Assembly: GCA_033557465.1 (NCBI GenBank)
Contig: CM066047.1
Coordinates: 1,736,001 to 1,800,000, forward strand
Direction: 5' to 3'
Length of the DNA: 64,000 nucleotides
From: Ichthyophis bannanicus
Lineage: Eukaryota > Chordata > Amphibia > Gymnophiona > Ichthyophiidae
The notes below the pieces were generated by a model. It did no database searches, was not told where the DNA came from, and worked only from the letters and a program-made list of their open reading frames with translations. Positions 53,850 to 64,000 of this stretch are shown piece after piece; position 1 is the stretch's first letter; each line of letters begins with the position of its first letter. The translations under genes were made by a program, and so were the position numbers.

Positions 53850-55005
53850 GCATTCTGTTTTGGGTGGCAACATTTCCGTTGCCATAACGGAGGGGCGAGT
53901 GGCGATACTTGAGCGGGACCAGCATATAGTTAGTCAACATGCGTTGCCGCCGAACGTCATGATGCAGCGGAAAATCATTGGCCTAACTCTCACCGTGGAA
54001 GCTAACCGGGCATTGGCGCTATTGAGGCCGATATTGTGCAAGTTAGTTAGTCGGTACATGCGGCGAACGTCATGAAATTGCGGGAAACACTGGCTTAACT
54101 CTCAGCGTGGATAAGCTTCAACTGGGGCAGTCAGTGGCAAATATTGAACCTGCGGCAGCGTAGTTGTAACCAGTCATTATCCATGGCGTGTGCGAACGTC
54201 AGATGCAGGAAACACTGAGGGCCTAAACTCTCACCATCGGAAGCTAACTGGTGGCAGTGGCGATATTTGACGCCGCGAGCATAGTTAGCGAACCATGCGG
54301 GCGCGACACGTAAGATGCAGGAAACACTGGCCTATACCTCTTCCTCACCGTTTGGGATCGTAACACCGTGGCAGAGGCGATATTGTAGCCGCTGCATAGT
54401 TTAGCCCAACATGCGGCGACCAGTCAGAATGCAGGAACCCCATTGGCCTAACTTTCATCGTGGAAGCTAACCGGGACAGTGGCGATATGAGCGGCAGCAT
54501 AGTTAGCTAACACTGTGGCGAACATCAGATGCAGGAAACACTGACCTAACTCTCACCATGGAAGCGAACTGGGCAGTGGCGATATTGAGGCGCCGCTGCA
54601 TAGTTAGCAACATGCGGCGAACGTCAGATGCAGGAAACACTGGCCTCAAGTCTTCACCGTGGGAAGCTCACCAGGGCAGTGGCGATATTGAGCCGCAGCA
54701 TGCGAGTTAGCAACCCACTGCGGCTGAACGTCAGATGCAGGAAACACTGGCTACTTCACCGTGGAAGTAAATCCGGCTGGGCTTTCGTGCTCGATTATTT
54801 AGTCCGCAGCATAGGTCAGACAACAGGCGGCGACAAGTCAGAGCCAGGAAAACACTGGCTAACTCTCACCGTGGTAAGCTAACCGGGCAGTGGCTATATT
54901 GAGCAGGCACAGCATAGTTAGCAACATTTTCTCGGCGCGAACGTCAGATGCAGGAAACACTGGCCTATACTTTCACCGTGGAAATGCGAACCAGGGCAGC
55001 GGATG
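53850..55005. repeat. Degraded tandem satellite, ~100-110-bp unit
   Basis: About ten copies of a unit with GCGGCGAACGTCAGATGCAG, GAAACACTGGCCTAACTCTC, ACCGTGGAAGCTAACCGG and GCAGTGGCGATATTGAGC. Spacing of the GAAACACTGG block varies from about 99 to 125 bases. Copies differ mainly by one- and two-base indels, the pattern of an uncorrected long read rather than of ageing repeats. Confidence 0.85.
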
Positions 55006-55567
55006 AACAGCCTTCACCACTCCATCGGGCTGATCATTCTCCACCATCCCTATCTGCAAAAGCTTCCACACCCCTCATAGCGCTCCCCTCGACCTACCTG
55101 AACGAAATACCCTTATGCTCCTAGGGTAAGGAAGCGAGTTTTCATTCCTGCACCTTCTGGTACCGAGGGGGGCCCGTAGTTTGTTCCGTATCAGCTGAGG
55201 GGGTCAAAACTGCATCTCCATATGGTTCGGAATTAGGGGGGATATTCAAAGACCCTTTACATGGTTATTGCTGCTGAAAATCCGCGGCGTGCAGCTCACT
55301 AAACAGAAGCCCAAATGTTTTTATACATTTAAATGTTTTATTTGGGTACTGCACAAGGATTTTTTACATCACTTGTTTCAGTCATGCAATTTTTCACAAT
55401 AGCGTTAGATAGACCAATACATCTGACTGCCATCAACAGTCAAAATATCTAATATCCATAATTGGCAGACACCTTTATACCAGGACTGTCTTCTGATTCA
55501 TATGTGGTCCAACATTACTATTTTTCCTCTTACATCACAGTATTTATTTCCATTCTCATACCTATAC
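55006..55567. other. Unassigned sequence before the gap
   Basis: No supported gene or repeat. Quality may be reduced near the contig end. Confidence 0.4.
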
Positions 55568-56067
55568 NNNNNNNNNNNNNNNNNNNNNNNNNNNNNNNNN
55601 NNNNNNNNNNNNNNNNNNNNNNNNNNNNNNNNNNNNNNNNNNNNNNNNNNNNNNNNNNNNNNNNNNNNNNNNNNNNNNNNNNNNNNNNNNNNNNNNNNNN
55701 NNNNNNNNNNNNNNNNNNNNNNNNNNNNNNNNNNNNNNNNNNNNNNNNNNNNNNNNNNNNNNNNNNNNNNNNNNNNNNNNNNNNNNNNNNNNNNNNNNNN
55801 NNNNNNNNNNNNNNNNNNNNNNNNNNNNNNNNNNNNNNNNNNNNNNNNNNNNNNNNNNNNNNNNNNNNNNNNNNNNNNNNNNNNNNNNNNNNNNNNNNNN
55901 NNNNNNNNNNNNNNNNNNNNNNNNNNNNNNNNNNNNNNNNNNNNNNNNNNNNNNNNNNNNNNNNNNNNNNNNNNNNNNNNNNNNNNNNNNNNNNNNNNNN
56001 NNNNNNNNNNNNNNNNNNNNNNNNNNNNNNNNNNNNNNNNNNNNNNNNNNNNNNNNNNNNNNNNNNN
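55568..56067. other. Assembly gap of exactly 500 N
   Basis: A round-number run of N marks a scaffold join of unknown true size. Any frame crossing it is meaningless. Confidence 0.99.
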
Positions 56068-58731
56068 GAATTGATATGCTGCTGGTCCATAAGGGGCTAA
56101 GGGAGCCTGGGGAGTGGGGGGAGTGCTATTGGTGAAAGCTCTTGGTTGTTACCATGCTCCAGTGTGTGGGGGACTTTAAAGATCCCTGTTAGCTTAGTAG
56201 GGGGGAGGGGTCAATGGAGCGTTGAATGAGGCATTGTTAGAAATACCAGGGGCTGGTCAGCAGATCTCTGACACCATATGGGAGTTATTTGCAGTATAAT
56301 GAAAATGGGCAATGCTCAATGGGATGTTGGGAAAGCAGTGAGTTGGAGGGAAAGCTTATAGCACTTAGGCATCCAGGTCAAGAAAGAAAAAGAAGCTTAA
56401 AAAACGAGGACTTGAGAGAAATTTAAAAAATGTAATGGAGAAAAGACGAAACGATAAACAGGGCCAATTAAATAAAGAAGACAATAAAAAACTAGTACGC
56501 ATTCACACCAGTTGAATGACATGGAAATGGGGGAAATAAGGTTTGTGCAAGAGAAGCCTTCGGCAAATACATTTTGAATATGGAAATCAACCTAATAGGT
56601 TATTAGCATATCAACTTAAAAAAAATGCAAGTGCGTAATTGTATAACCTAAAATAAGAGATAGCCATGCAAAAGAACTGAGGCAAAGGGAAGAGATTAAG
56701 GCTAGGTTTTTGTGGAGTTATATAGCGGAAAAACTATACTGTATCCGCCTGAAACAGAGGGTAAACCCCAAGAGCTAATTCAAAAAATACTTAGAGGGAT
56801 TCATATACCTAAAATTGGGGAGAAGGGGAGTTTAATTATGATCGAGGCTTATCACTGGTCCAGGAAGTTCTGGGGGTTATCAAGGGTTTACCAATGCATA
56901 AGGCCCCGGGCAGGGATGGGTTTCTACTAATAAATTCTATAAGCTTTTTGCCCCGATTACTGGCTGAAAAAAAACCCTTATCTCGCTTATATAATCTAGG
57001 TGGGGAAGAGGCCTTACCCCGATGATGCGAATGGCGGGCATAACCCTTAAATCTCTACCGAGGGTAAGGGATCCCACTCAGTGTGGGTCTTACCGGCCCA
57101 TCTCTTTATTGGGATCGGGGACTTAAAAAAATTTTCTTAGAGTCCTGGCCAATAGATTGCTTCCATATATGCCCCAGCTAATACAAACATGGATCAGTCT
57201 GGGTTTATACCCGGGGGGGAAACAAGCATTAGATAATCTAAGGAGAGTCCTAAATGTCTGGAAAGGGCAAAAGTAGGAAAGAGAAACTGTTGCTGCTGGA
57301 GATAGATGCAGAGAAGGCTTTTGACAGGGTGTCCTGGCCTTTTCTAATCCAGACTTTAACAAAAGTGGGTATTGCAGGCAAGTTTTTTAGAGTGGGGTGG
57401 GTGATTTGTAGAAGAATCCCCTAGCGGCTCTGCGTATCAATGGAGAGTACACGGAGGCCTTCGGGCTTCTGAGAGGGACTAGGCAGGGATGCCCTCTGTT
57501 TCCAGTAATGTTTGTATTAACAATGGACCCATTAACGCAAAGAGTAAGAGAAGAAGAGGAGATCCAAGGGCTGAAATGGGAACGGGGGAGTGTAAGGTGT
57601 CTTTGTTTGCTGATGACTTGGTTGTTTATAATCACAAACCCCGGAAAGCAAATGCTAGGGCGCCCTGATGAGGAGAGTTAGGAGAGGCTTGGGGAAAGTA
57701 TCTGGTTTTAAGATGAATGGCATCCAAATCGGAGATTCTAAAATATTTTCAAATTTCAGATAAAATAATCGAAGCGATTGAGGAATTTATTCCTCTTTAA
57801 ATCTGGGCCAGAGAGAAGTATCTGTTATCTTGGTGTCCACGTAACACACACTGGGATCTCAGATCTTTTTTGGAGAGAATTATCTACCTCTGGAGGGGAA
57901 AGATTAGGAGAGATCTCTTGAGGAATGGGGAGGGTTGAAATTTGACCTGAGTCAGGGGGAACTAGCGGGTGTTTTGAAAATGATGATTTTGCCTAAGTTA
58001 CTGTTTTTTATTGTAGGCAAATGGCTGCTGGGGGTCTGTACCAGGGGGATTCCTGAGAAAGATGCAAAGAATCTGTGGAAATTTATTTGGGGAGGAAGGA
58101 GGGAGTGCGAGTTCCTAAACATATTTTGACACAGGAACAAAGTTAAAGGGGGTGATGGCGGTTCCTGAGTTAGAAAAAATTAGTATAGTGTTTGCCAATG
58201 CTGAGGGCAGCATTTGAGTGGGGGATACATGGGAACACTCACGTTTGGGTCCAAACGAGGACGAGAATGGCTTTGGGGGTGCCCTACGCTTGGAAGATGT
58301 CCTGTGGGGTCCCTCAGGGGCATAGGTTGGTTAACAGGAGTTTTGTTGTCTAACCCATTTGTGCAATTGCGATGGTGGTGTGAATAAAAGGTGTTCCTAT
58401 TAGGGGCAATATTGATTTCCCCCAGGAATGGATGTAGTGGTTTGCTGAACGATGGGCCAGTAGTAGTTCTGTTTGCCATGTTTTGTTCAGTTTCCCTAGA
58501 AGGGGGGAAGGTTTAGGTCCTTTGAAACACATCAAGGAAGATTCTCATTGGAGAAGTTCAGATTATTACTATTATTTTTTTATTTATTTAGGCAGTTTTG
58601 TATACCACCTTATCTTTCAATCAAACGTGGGGATTACATTTAACAATTGGGGGATACATTTAACATGAAGGGATATGAGACACATACATGAATACTTACA
58701 GGGAACATGGGCATATGGAGGGTTAAGTGGC

Positions 58732-59178
58732 TTTATCTTTATTCAGTGTGCTTGGATAGACCGCCTAATACCAAAAGTTTAAGGCGGTGTACAATAAAGC
58801 AAAATGGCACTGCTTAACTGAAACAGAAAAAGACCGCCATTATTGTGACAGAAAGAAAGAAGGAAAAGAAGCAGAGAGAGTCGAACAACAACCAAATAGG
58901 ACACTTGGTCTGACCACACATGAGCCAAACCATTGACAACCAAAAATGTGGTGGAAAATGTGGAAAGGAAGGGGAAGGTACGGGAGTGAAGGGACAGAAG
59001 GTCATTGGTAGGAGGATGGCAAACTAACTAAGATCAACCGGAGGACAAACCAGCTAGTGAACTTAATAAGGGTCGTAGGCTAAGGTTCATGGGGTATGAA
59101 TGTCAGCTAGCTAGGGGGAACTACTGGGGGAATGGGAGCTCAAAGCCTGGGCAAAAAAAGGTATGTCTTCAGAGTTGT
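58732..59178 (-). repeat. L2-like 3' end inserted in the second-copy SINE
   Basis: Begins TTTATCTTTATTCAGTGTGC with GACCGCCTAATACCAAAAG and AAGGCGGTGTACAATAAAGC, a LINE-type 3' end, and ends just before GCCCAAG of the interrupted SINE. It is absent from the first copy at 35800, so it is younger than the split between the two copies. Confidence 0.75.
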
Positions 59179-61261
59179 TTGCCCAAGAACCACAGGGAGC
59201 ACCTGTGGGACTAGAAACCCCAGTCCTTCCGGCCCAAGGTTGCTGTCCTCTAGTTGGATTTGAACCACTGGCCATCTGCCTGTGGTACCTTGCCCCAACC
59301 ACTAGGCCACTCCTCCCACCAATATGTTCAGCTGGTTAATTAAAATCAAAATAAAATCATCCCTGGATTAAGGGAGGAAATAGTCCCAATTGAAAAAGCT
59401 GTTTCTGAGAGATAAGATAAAGGGAATCATTACCCAATTATATGACATTATGGACACGCCCAAGAGTGAAAAAGAAACATTTAAAAAAAATGGGAAGCTG
59501 ACCTGGGTCTGGTATTGTTGGAGCAGGCCGGACTGGGATTTTTGCCCAGAGATATAAAGGTCTACTAGCCAGTAATTTAATAGAACATAACTATAAGATC
59601 ATGTATAGGCGGTATGTGACACCAGATATAATACAAAAAATGTATGGTAAGACCAGTGGGCTATGTTGGCGGGAGTGTGGTGCCTGAGGAACTTTCCTTC
59701 ATATATGGTGGCTTTGCCCAATAATACAAGAGTTTTGGAACGGAGTGTTCCAGCCTCTGGATACAATGTTGGGGAAGGAAATTGGGGCTGACCCCGGGGT
59801 GGTGTTACTGGGGATACACAGAAGAGGAGTGAAAAAAGAAGGAAGCTTTATTAACTTGGATGCCTGGCGGCCCGTTTAGAAATTGCAAACCGCCCTGCCA
59901 CTGATGGGAGAATGGGAAATAGGGGTGAACCATATATACTTGATGAGTTAGCTGAAACAAGAGGAAAATGATGCCGTTTGAGAGGATATGGTTCTAAATA
60001 CTCTACCTGGCTTGATGAAGGTTTAAATGTGGCACATTAGGGAGGAGGAGAGCTGATTCACTATTAACCATGTGTAAATAAGCTTGTAAGGAAGGGGGGG
60101 GTGTAGGGTAGGGGGAAGGAGGGGAGGGGTTAGGGAGGGAGGGATATTAGTTAACAAAACTAAAAGCGGAAAAATAATGTTGAAAGGAAAAAGGGTCAAC
60201 AGTAAAGATTCAGTTGAGTAGTGGTTATGTGTTAAAGGGGGAGATGAATGATGCATTGGAAATTGTTTTGAATGTATATACCACTGTGATGTATTTTCCT
60301 TTGACAAAAAAAAAGAAGAAAAGGTGCCCCCAGAATGTCCATTATTGTAATTACCCCTCCTATTATTCTTGAAATTTAATGCACTCCCACTACATATGAA
60401 TGAAGTTCCCTCTCTCCCCACATTAGCAGCAGCAGTCCCTGAAATTTAACACCTGATCAGCAATTTATACCCATTTTCCATTAAGTTAGATGCTATGGAT
60501 ATTTTAGAGACCACCTATATTACTTTTTTTCATTCCTCTCATTCCATATCTCTGAGTTGTCATTACCCAATTCCAGGAGTGAGATTTTTTGCCAGTTCTG
60601 GTCTTACATTTGCATTGTAATATGGTATTTGTAGTCCCTGATTTTACCTATTGGCTTCAGTGCTGCAGGTCCCATAATTCAACCGGATGAGGCTGAGATC
60701 TTAAGCCAGTTCTGAATTTCTGACATTCATGGAACTGGGAAACTTGACAACTCTCTGATATCTCCCCAATGTCCCTTTCCCACTTAAAGCATATAATCAG
60801 TTTTTCCTGGCCCCTCTGCATGTAATCCCTGATACAACATGGAGAGTATCCTCTTCTTACCTAGGGGCACAAGTTCTCTCCTTCCCTAAATCCTCTCTTG
60901 TCCCCCTTTTTTGGAGAAAATAGTGAAGTTGTATGGACTCTAGAAACTTATGAGTATTTTCAAGTCCCTCAGCCCCTTGTAAGATAACTCCCCCTGTTGG
61001 AGCAGTTGTGCAAGATTCACCAACACCTTTTGTTCCCATCTGAGGGTCCTTTTACAATCCCTGAGTTCTTAAGAATCCTGAGTACACTTCAATAGGAAGC
61101 TAAAAAAACAAAAATGGTTACCAAAAGAAATATAAATAGCAACTGCTGAAACATAAAGGAGCATATCCGAGAAACAACAAAATAAAAAAGAAGAAATCTT
61201 AAATAACTATCTTCGACTAGATGGACCATACTGGTCTTTATCTGCCGTCAGATACTATATG

Positions 61262-61815
61262 TACAGAGAAGAGCAGCCAAATGATAAAAGGGAGGAAGGA
61301 TGCCCTATGAGGAAAGGCTTAAAAGGTTAGAGCTCTTCAACTTGGAAAAGAGACGGCTGAGGGGTGATATGATAGACCTAGGCCTATAAAATTAATGAAT
61401 GGAGTGGAACAGGTAAATATAGATCGGTGTTTACTCCTTCAAAAAGTAAAAGACTAGGGGACATGTAATGAAGTTATAAGGTAGCACATTTAAGACTAAT
61501 TGGAGAGATTATAATTATCTTTTTGCTCAATGGGTAATCAGACTCTGGAATTCATTACTGGAGGATGTAATAAAAGCTGTTAGTGTAGCTGGGTTTTAAA
61601 AGAAGTTTGGACAAGTTCCTGGAGGAAAAATCCATAAACCATTTTTAAAATGGACTGGGAGAACTCCTCTGCTTACCCCTTGGAAATCTTTCTACCTTTG
61701 GGAACCTGACATATACTTGTGACCTTGGATTGGCCCACTGTTAGAACAGAATACTGGGCTTGATGGACCTTTGGTCTGATTCAGTATAACGATATCTTAT
61801 GTTCTTATGTTTTCT
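61262..61815 (+). repeat. CR1 3' fragment, second copy, at exon acceptor
   Basis: Matches 37876-38430, again ending in ATCTTATGTTCTTATGTT directly before TTCTTTAG. Confidence 0.8.
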
Positions 61816-61819
61816 TTAG

Positions 61820-61953
61820 TTCTCGTCATGACTCAAAGTCAGATGAAGATCTGTGATCAGTTTAAACAGAACATAACAGATGGACTTGGCCATGCATTGC
61901 AACAAGCGTTCAGATGAAGTGTCCAAGTTGAAGGAAACAGCTGTACAGACATT
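61820..61953 (+). pseudogene. Second copy of host exon, with a premature stop
   Basis: Same length (134 bp), acceptor and donor as the exon at 38434-38567. One change turns codon TTA (38529-38531) into TGA (61915-61917), so this copy could not be read through in the gene's phase. It may be an allele, a paralogue or a base-calling error. Confidence 0.75.
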
Positions 61954-63714
61954 GTAAGTTGAAAAAGAGAAGAGAACATTTCAGTCTTTTTTATTCTTAT
62001 TTGTGGAAATGTGTTTGCTTTGGGTAAAATATATTTGGCAAATCAAAATCCAGAAATACAGCACAAAGTCAGTCGCTTTTAGGGGCCCATTTACTAAGTA
62101 TTATTGTGTGTCAGTGGGCATTAATGTGCACTATCTGGTGCCCACAGTGTGCCATCCCCATGTTATTGCTGTTACTAGACGGCCCCTAAATGACCTTCAA
62201 GAGAAAAATAAAAAGCCTTGGCTTATCACAGACACCGAGAAATAATTATCTACTTGCTGTAGCATGCAAGAATTCCAAAATTCTAGCAAATTAGAAATTC
62301 TAAGTAAACATTTAAGACACCAGTCCAAAAGACAACAATTTATCTCAAAGCTGATGAGGTCACAGGAAGCCAGATCATGGTAGACAGTAGGAATATGCAT
62401 TTGCCAGTCAGCATTTGGTTTACTGCACGCTAAATTGATTTAACTTGTCTTAACCTACCAACTAATACATTGTCAATTAATGCAAGTTAAAATGGTCCGA
62501 TGTGCTCTACAATTTTTTGATTAAAAGAAAATGTATGAAACTGAAAGAAATGTCCTAAAATCAAGGAACAAAGTCCAAAAATAACTCAGATCTGAATGGA
62601 AATTTTTTTCCATGTACATCCTAATAGACTGACTGACAAGGTGATGATAGGTGGAGTCAGCCAGTCGTCCCTTAACTCTGTCAGAAGAAACGTTGCAAAG
62701 CCTTTGGTGTCCTAACAGTTTTTTTTATACCACTTTATCATTTTAGTCAAAGTGGTTTACATTGTAATTTAAACTTGGTAATGTACATTAACCAGGGACA
62801 TTGATAACTTGGATTCTTCTGAGGCAATGGAGGGTTAAGTGACTGGCCCAAGGCCACAAGGAGTGCTTTACACATTAGAGTGGTTTTAAACACTAGAGAG
62901 TTGAGCACAATTGGCCTTTCAATTGCTCGTGCAAATCCCAGCTCCTTATGAATAGTATCTAACACTTATGCTTGCCTTGGGGCAGATATAAATTTTGGAT
63001 TTCTTTTTGAAGTATGCTTTTATTATCATTGCAAAATTGGAAATATACTAATTTTTCAAAATCAGACCTAGGTCTCCTGCATAGCAATGTAGAGCACTGT
63101 AATTGAGCTCGCCAGGCCAGTACTGATTCTAATACATTTCACTCTATTGTTAGAAAGGGGCAGCTTTATAAATTGTATTCTATGTCTATAATAATGCAAC
63201 AACTGAGGGAATTTTAGCAACTCTGTGCCTTTTTGATTGAATGAAATGTTAAATACATTCTTTTTGAGTATCAAATAATTTCACAATGAAATAGTTGCAT
63301 TATGGAACTGATTCATCCAAATTTGAGATTTAGTCATTCAAAAATCATGATTTATAGTCCAAATCATGTGATATATTATCCGCTTCATTACGGAATACAT
63401 CATCCTCATTGACCCTTTTTGATGTAGAGCTGCCATCTTCTGATGGCACCGAGATAAAGAATAGGGCAGAGGAAACTATTGGGGTATGCCAAAGCTATGA
63501 TGTCAACAGAAAAGTAAGGTCGAGAATCCAAGAATGCTTGGCAATACTTCAGCCACTACAGTTCTCATTTAAATAGACTTAAAAGCATTTATGCAGTTAA
63601 AATCAATAGGGAAAAAAATGAAAACATAAATATTTCATTCTTGGTAGGAAATTGCATTCATAAAACTGAAGAAATTTAATGGGAATGTTATATAGGAGTT
63701 CAGAAAGGCTCACA

Positions 63715-64000
63715 TGAATTCTTTGCTTCGGTCTTTACTGAGGAAGATGTAGGGATGTTACCCATGACTGAAGTGGTATTTGAAGGTGCGGATGAATAGA
63801 AGGAAGTATCGATACATCGGGAAGATGTATTACAACTATTTGATAAACTGAAGAGTAGCAAATTACCTGGACCGGATGATATACATCAAAGGGTCTTGAA
63901 AGACCTGCTATTAGTAATCTCTGAACTATCATTAAAATCATCTGTAATACCTGAAGATTGGAGGATCGCCAATGTAACACCAATTTTTAAAAAGGGTTCC
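63715..64000 (+). repeat. CR1 LINE, start of the second copy of copy A
   Basis: Begins TCACATGAATTCTTTGCTTC and follows 40258 onward to the window edge, with only single-base differences. Confidence 0.85.

Larger units (their letters stand above)
56068..64000 (+). repeat. Second copy of 33271-40551 after the gap
   Basis: From its first base this segment follows 33271 onward: L1 ORF2 remainder, SINE, intron, CR1 3' end, host exon, intron, CR1 copy A start. The end at 64000 matches 40551. The first ~2.7 kb is full of one- and two-base indels; from about 59340 on the copies are nearly identical. Larger differences: a ~450-bp insertion at 58732-59178, +17 bases near 61986 and about +48 bases near 63627. 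Confidence 0.95.

Noticed and set aside
55462..56100. Long open frames spanning the N block
   Set aside because: They consist almost wholly of unknown bases and carry no information.
1..64000. CRISPR arrays, bacterial operons, replication origins
   Set aside because: No regularly spaced palindromic repeats and no bacterial gene organisation; the window is vertebrate nuclear DNA.

Overview
This window is vertebrate nuclear DNA. It has spliced exons with consensus splice sites, and most of the rest is retrotransposons: CR1, L2-like, L1, DIRS, CORE-type SINEs and a class I endogenous retrovirus, with a hAT DNA transposon. That mix, with DIRS next to CR1/L2 and L1, and the sequence of the CR1 3' ends suggest an amphibian, most likely a caecilian. 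A non-avian reptile is less likely. The species call is inference from repeat style, not from a search.

Layout. A host gene on the + strand provides the frame: a long Ser/Thr-rich exon ending at 2005, an exon at 38434-38567 and one at 49917-50148. Their phases match across introns of about 36.4 and 11.3 kb. The product looks like a mucin-like extracellular stalk followed by a compact domain. KIAA1549/KIAA1549L is a candidate, not a firm call.

The first intron holds, from left to right: (i) a complete, very young gammaretrovirus-like provirus on the - strand (3071-13215), with two 671-bp LTRs that read as identical, a 4-bp target duplication, an exact tRNA-Gly primer site, open pol and env, and gag broken by one TGA; (ii) nested L2-like and CR1 LINEs with CORE-SINEs (13.3-25.6 kb), including a CR1 with a 5' inversion; (iii) a split, inactive DIRS element (25.6-29.4 kb); (iv) a full-length but decayed L1 with a 13-bp target duplication (30.9-36.9 kb); (v) a CR1 whose 3' end touches the splice acceptor of the second exon. 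The second intron holds more CR1 and two unusual inverted-repeat elements with hammerhead-ribozyme-like cores (40.7-41.2 and 48.0-48.3 kb).

Downstream of the third exon lies a hAT-type transposon (50777-53414) with an exact 8-bp target duplication. It carries a poly-G minisatellite and what I read as a captured, disabled first exon of STUB1 (CHIP) with its start codon and splice donor. I consider this the most novel item in the window. A degraded ~100-110-bp satellite follows, then a 500-N assembly gap.

Sequence after the gap (56068-64000) repeats 33271-40551, including the host exon. It differs by many small indels, a ~450-bp insertion and a nonsense change in the exon copy. This looks more like overlapping contigs or alternative haplotypes placed in tandem than a real duplication.
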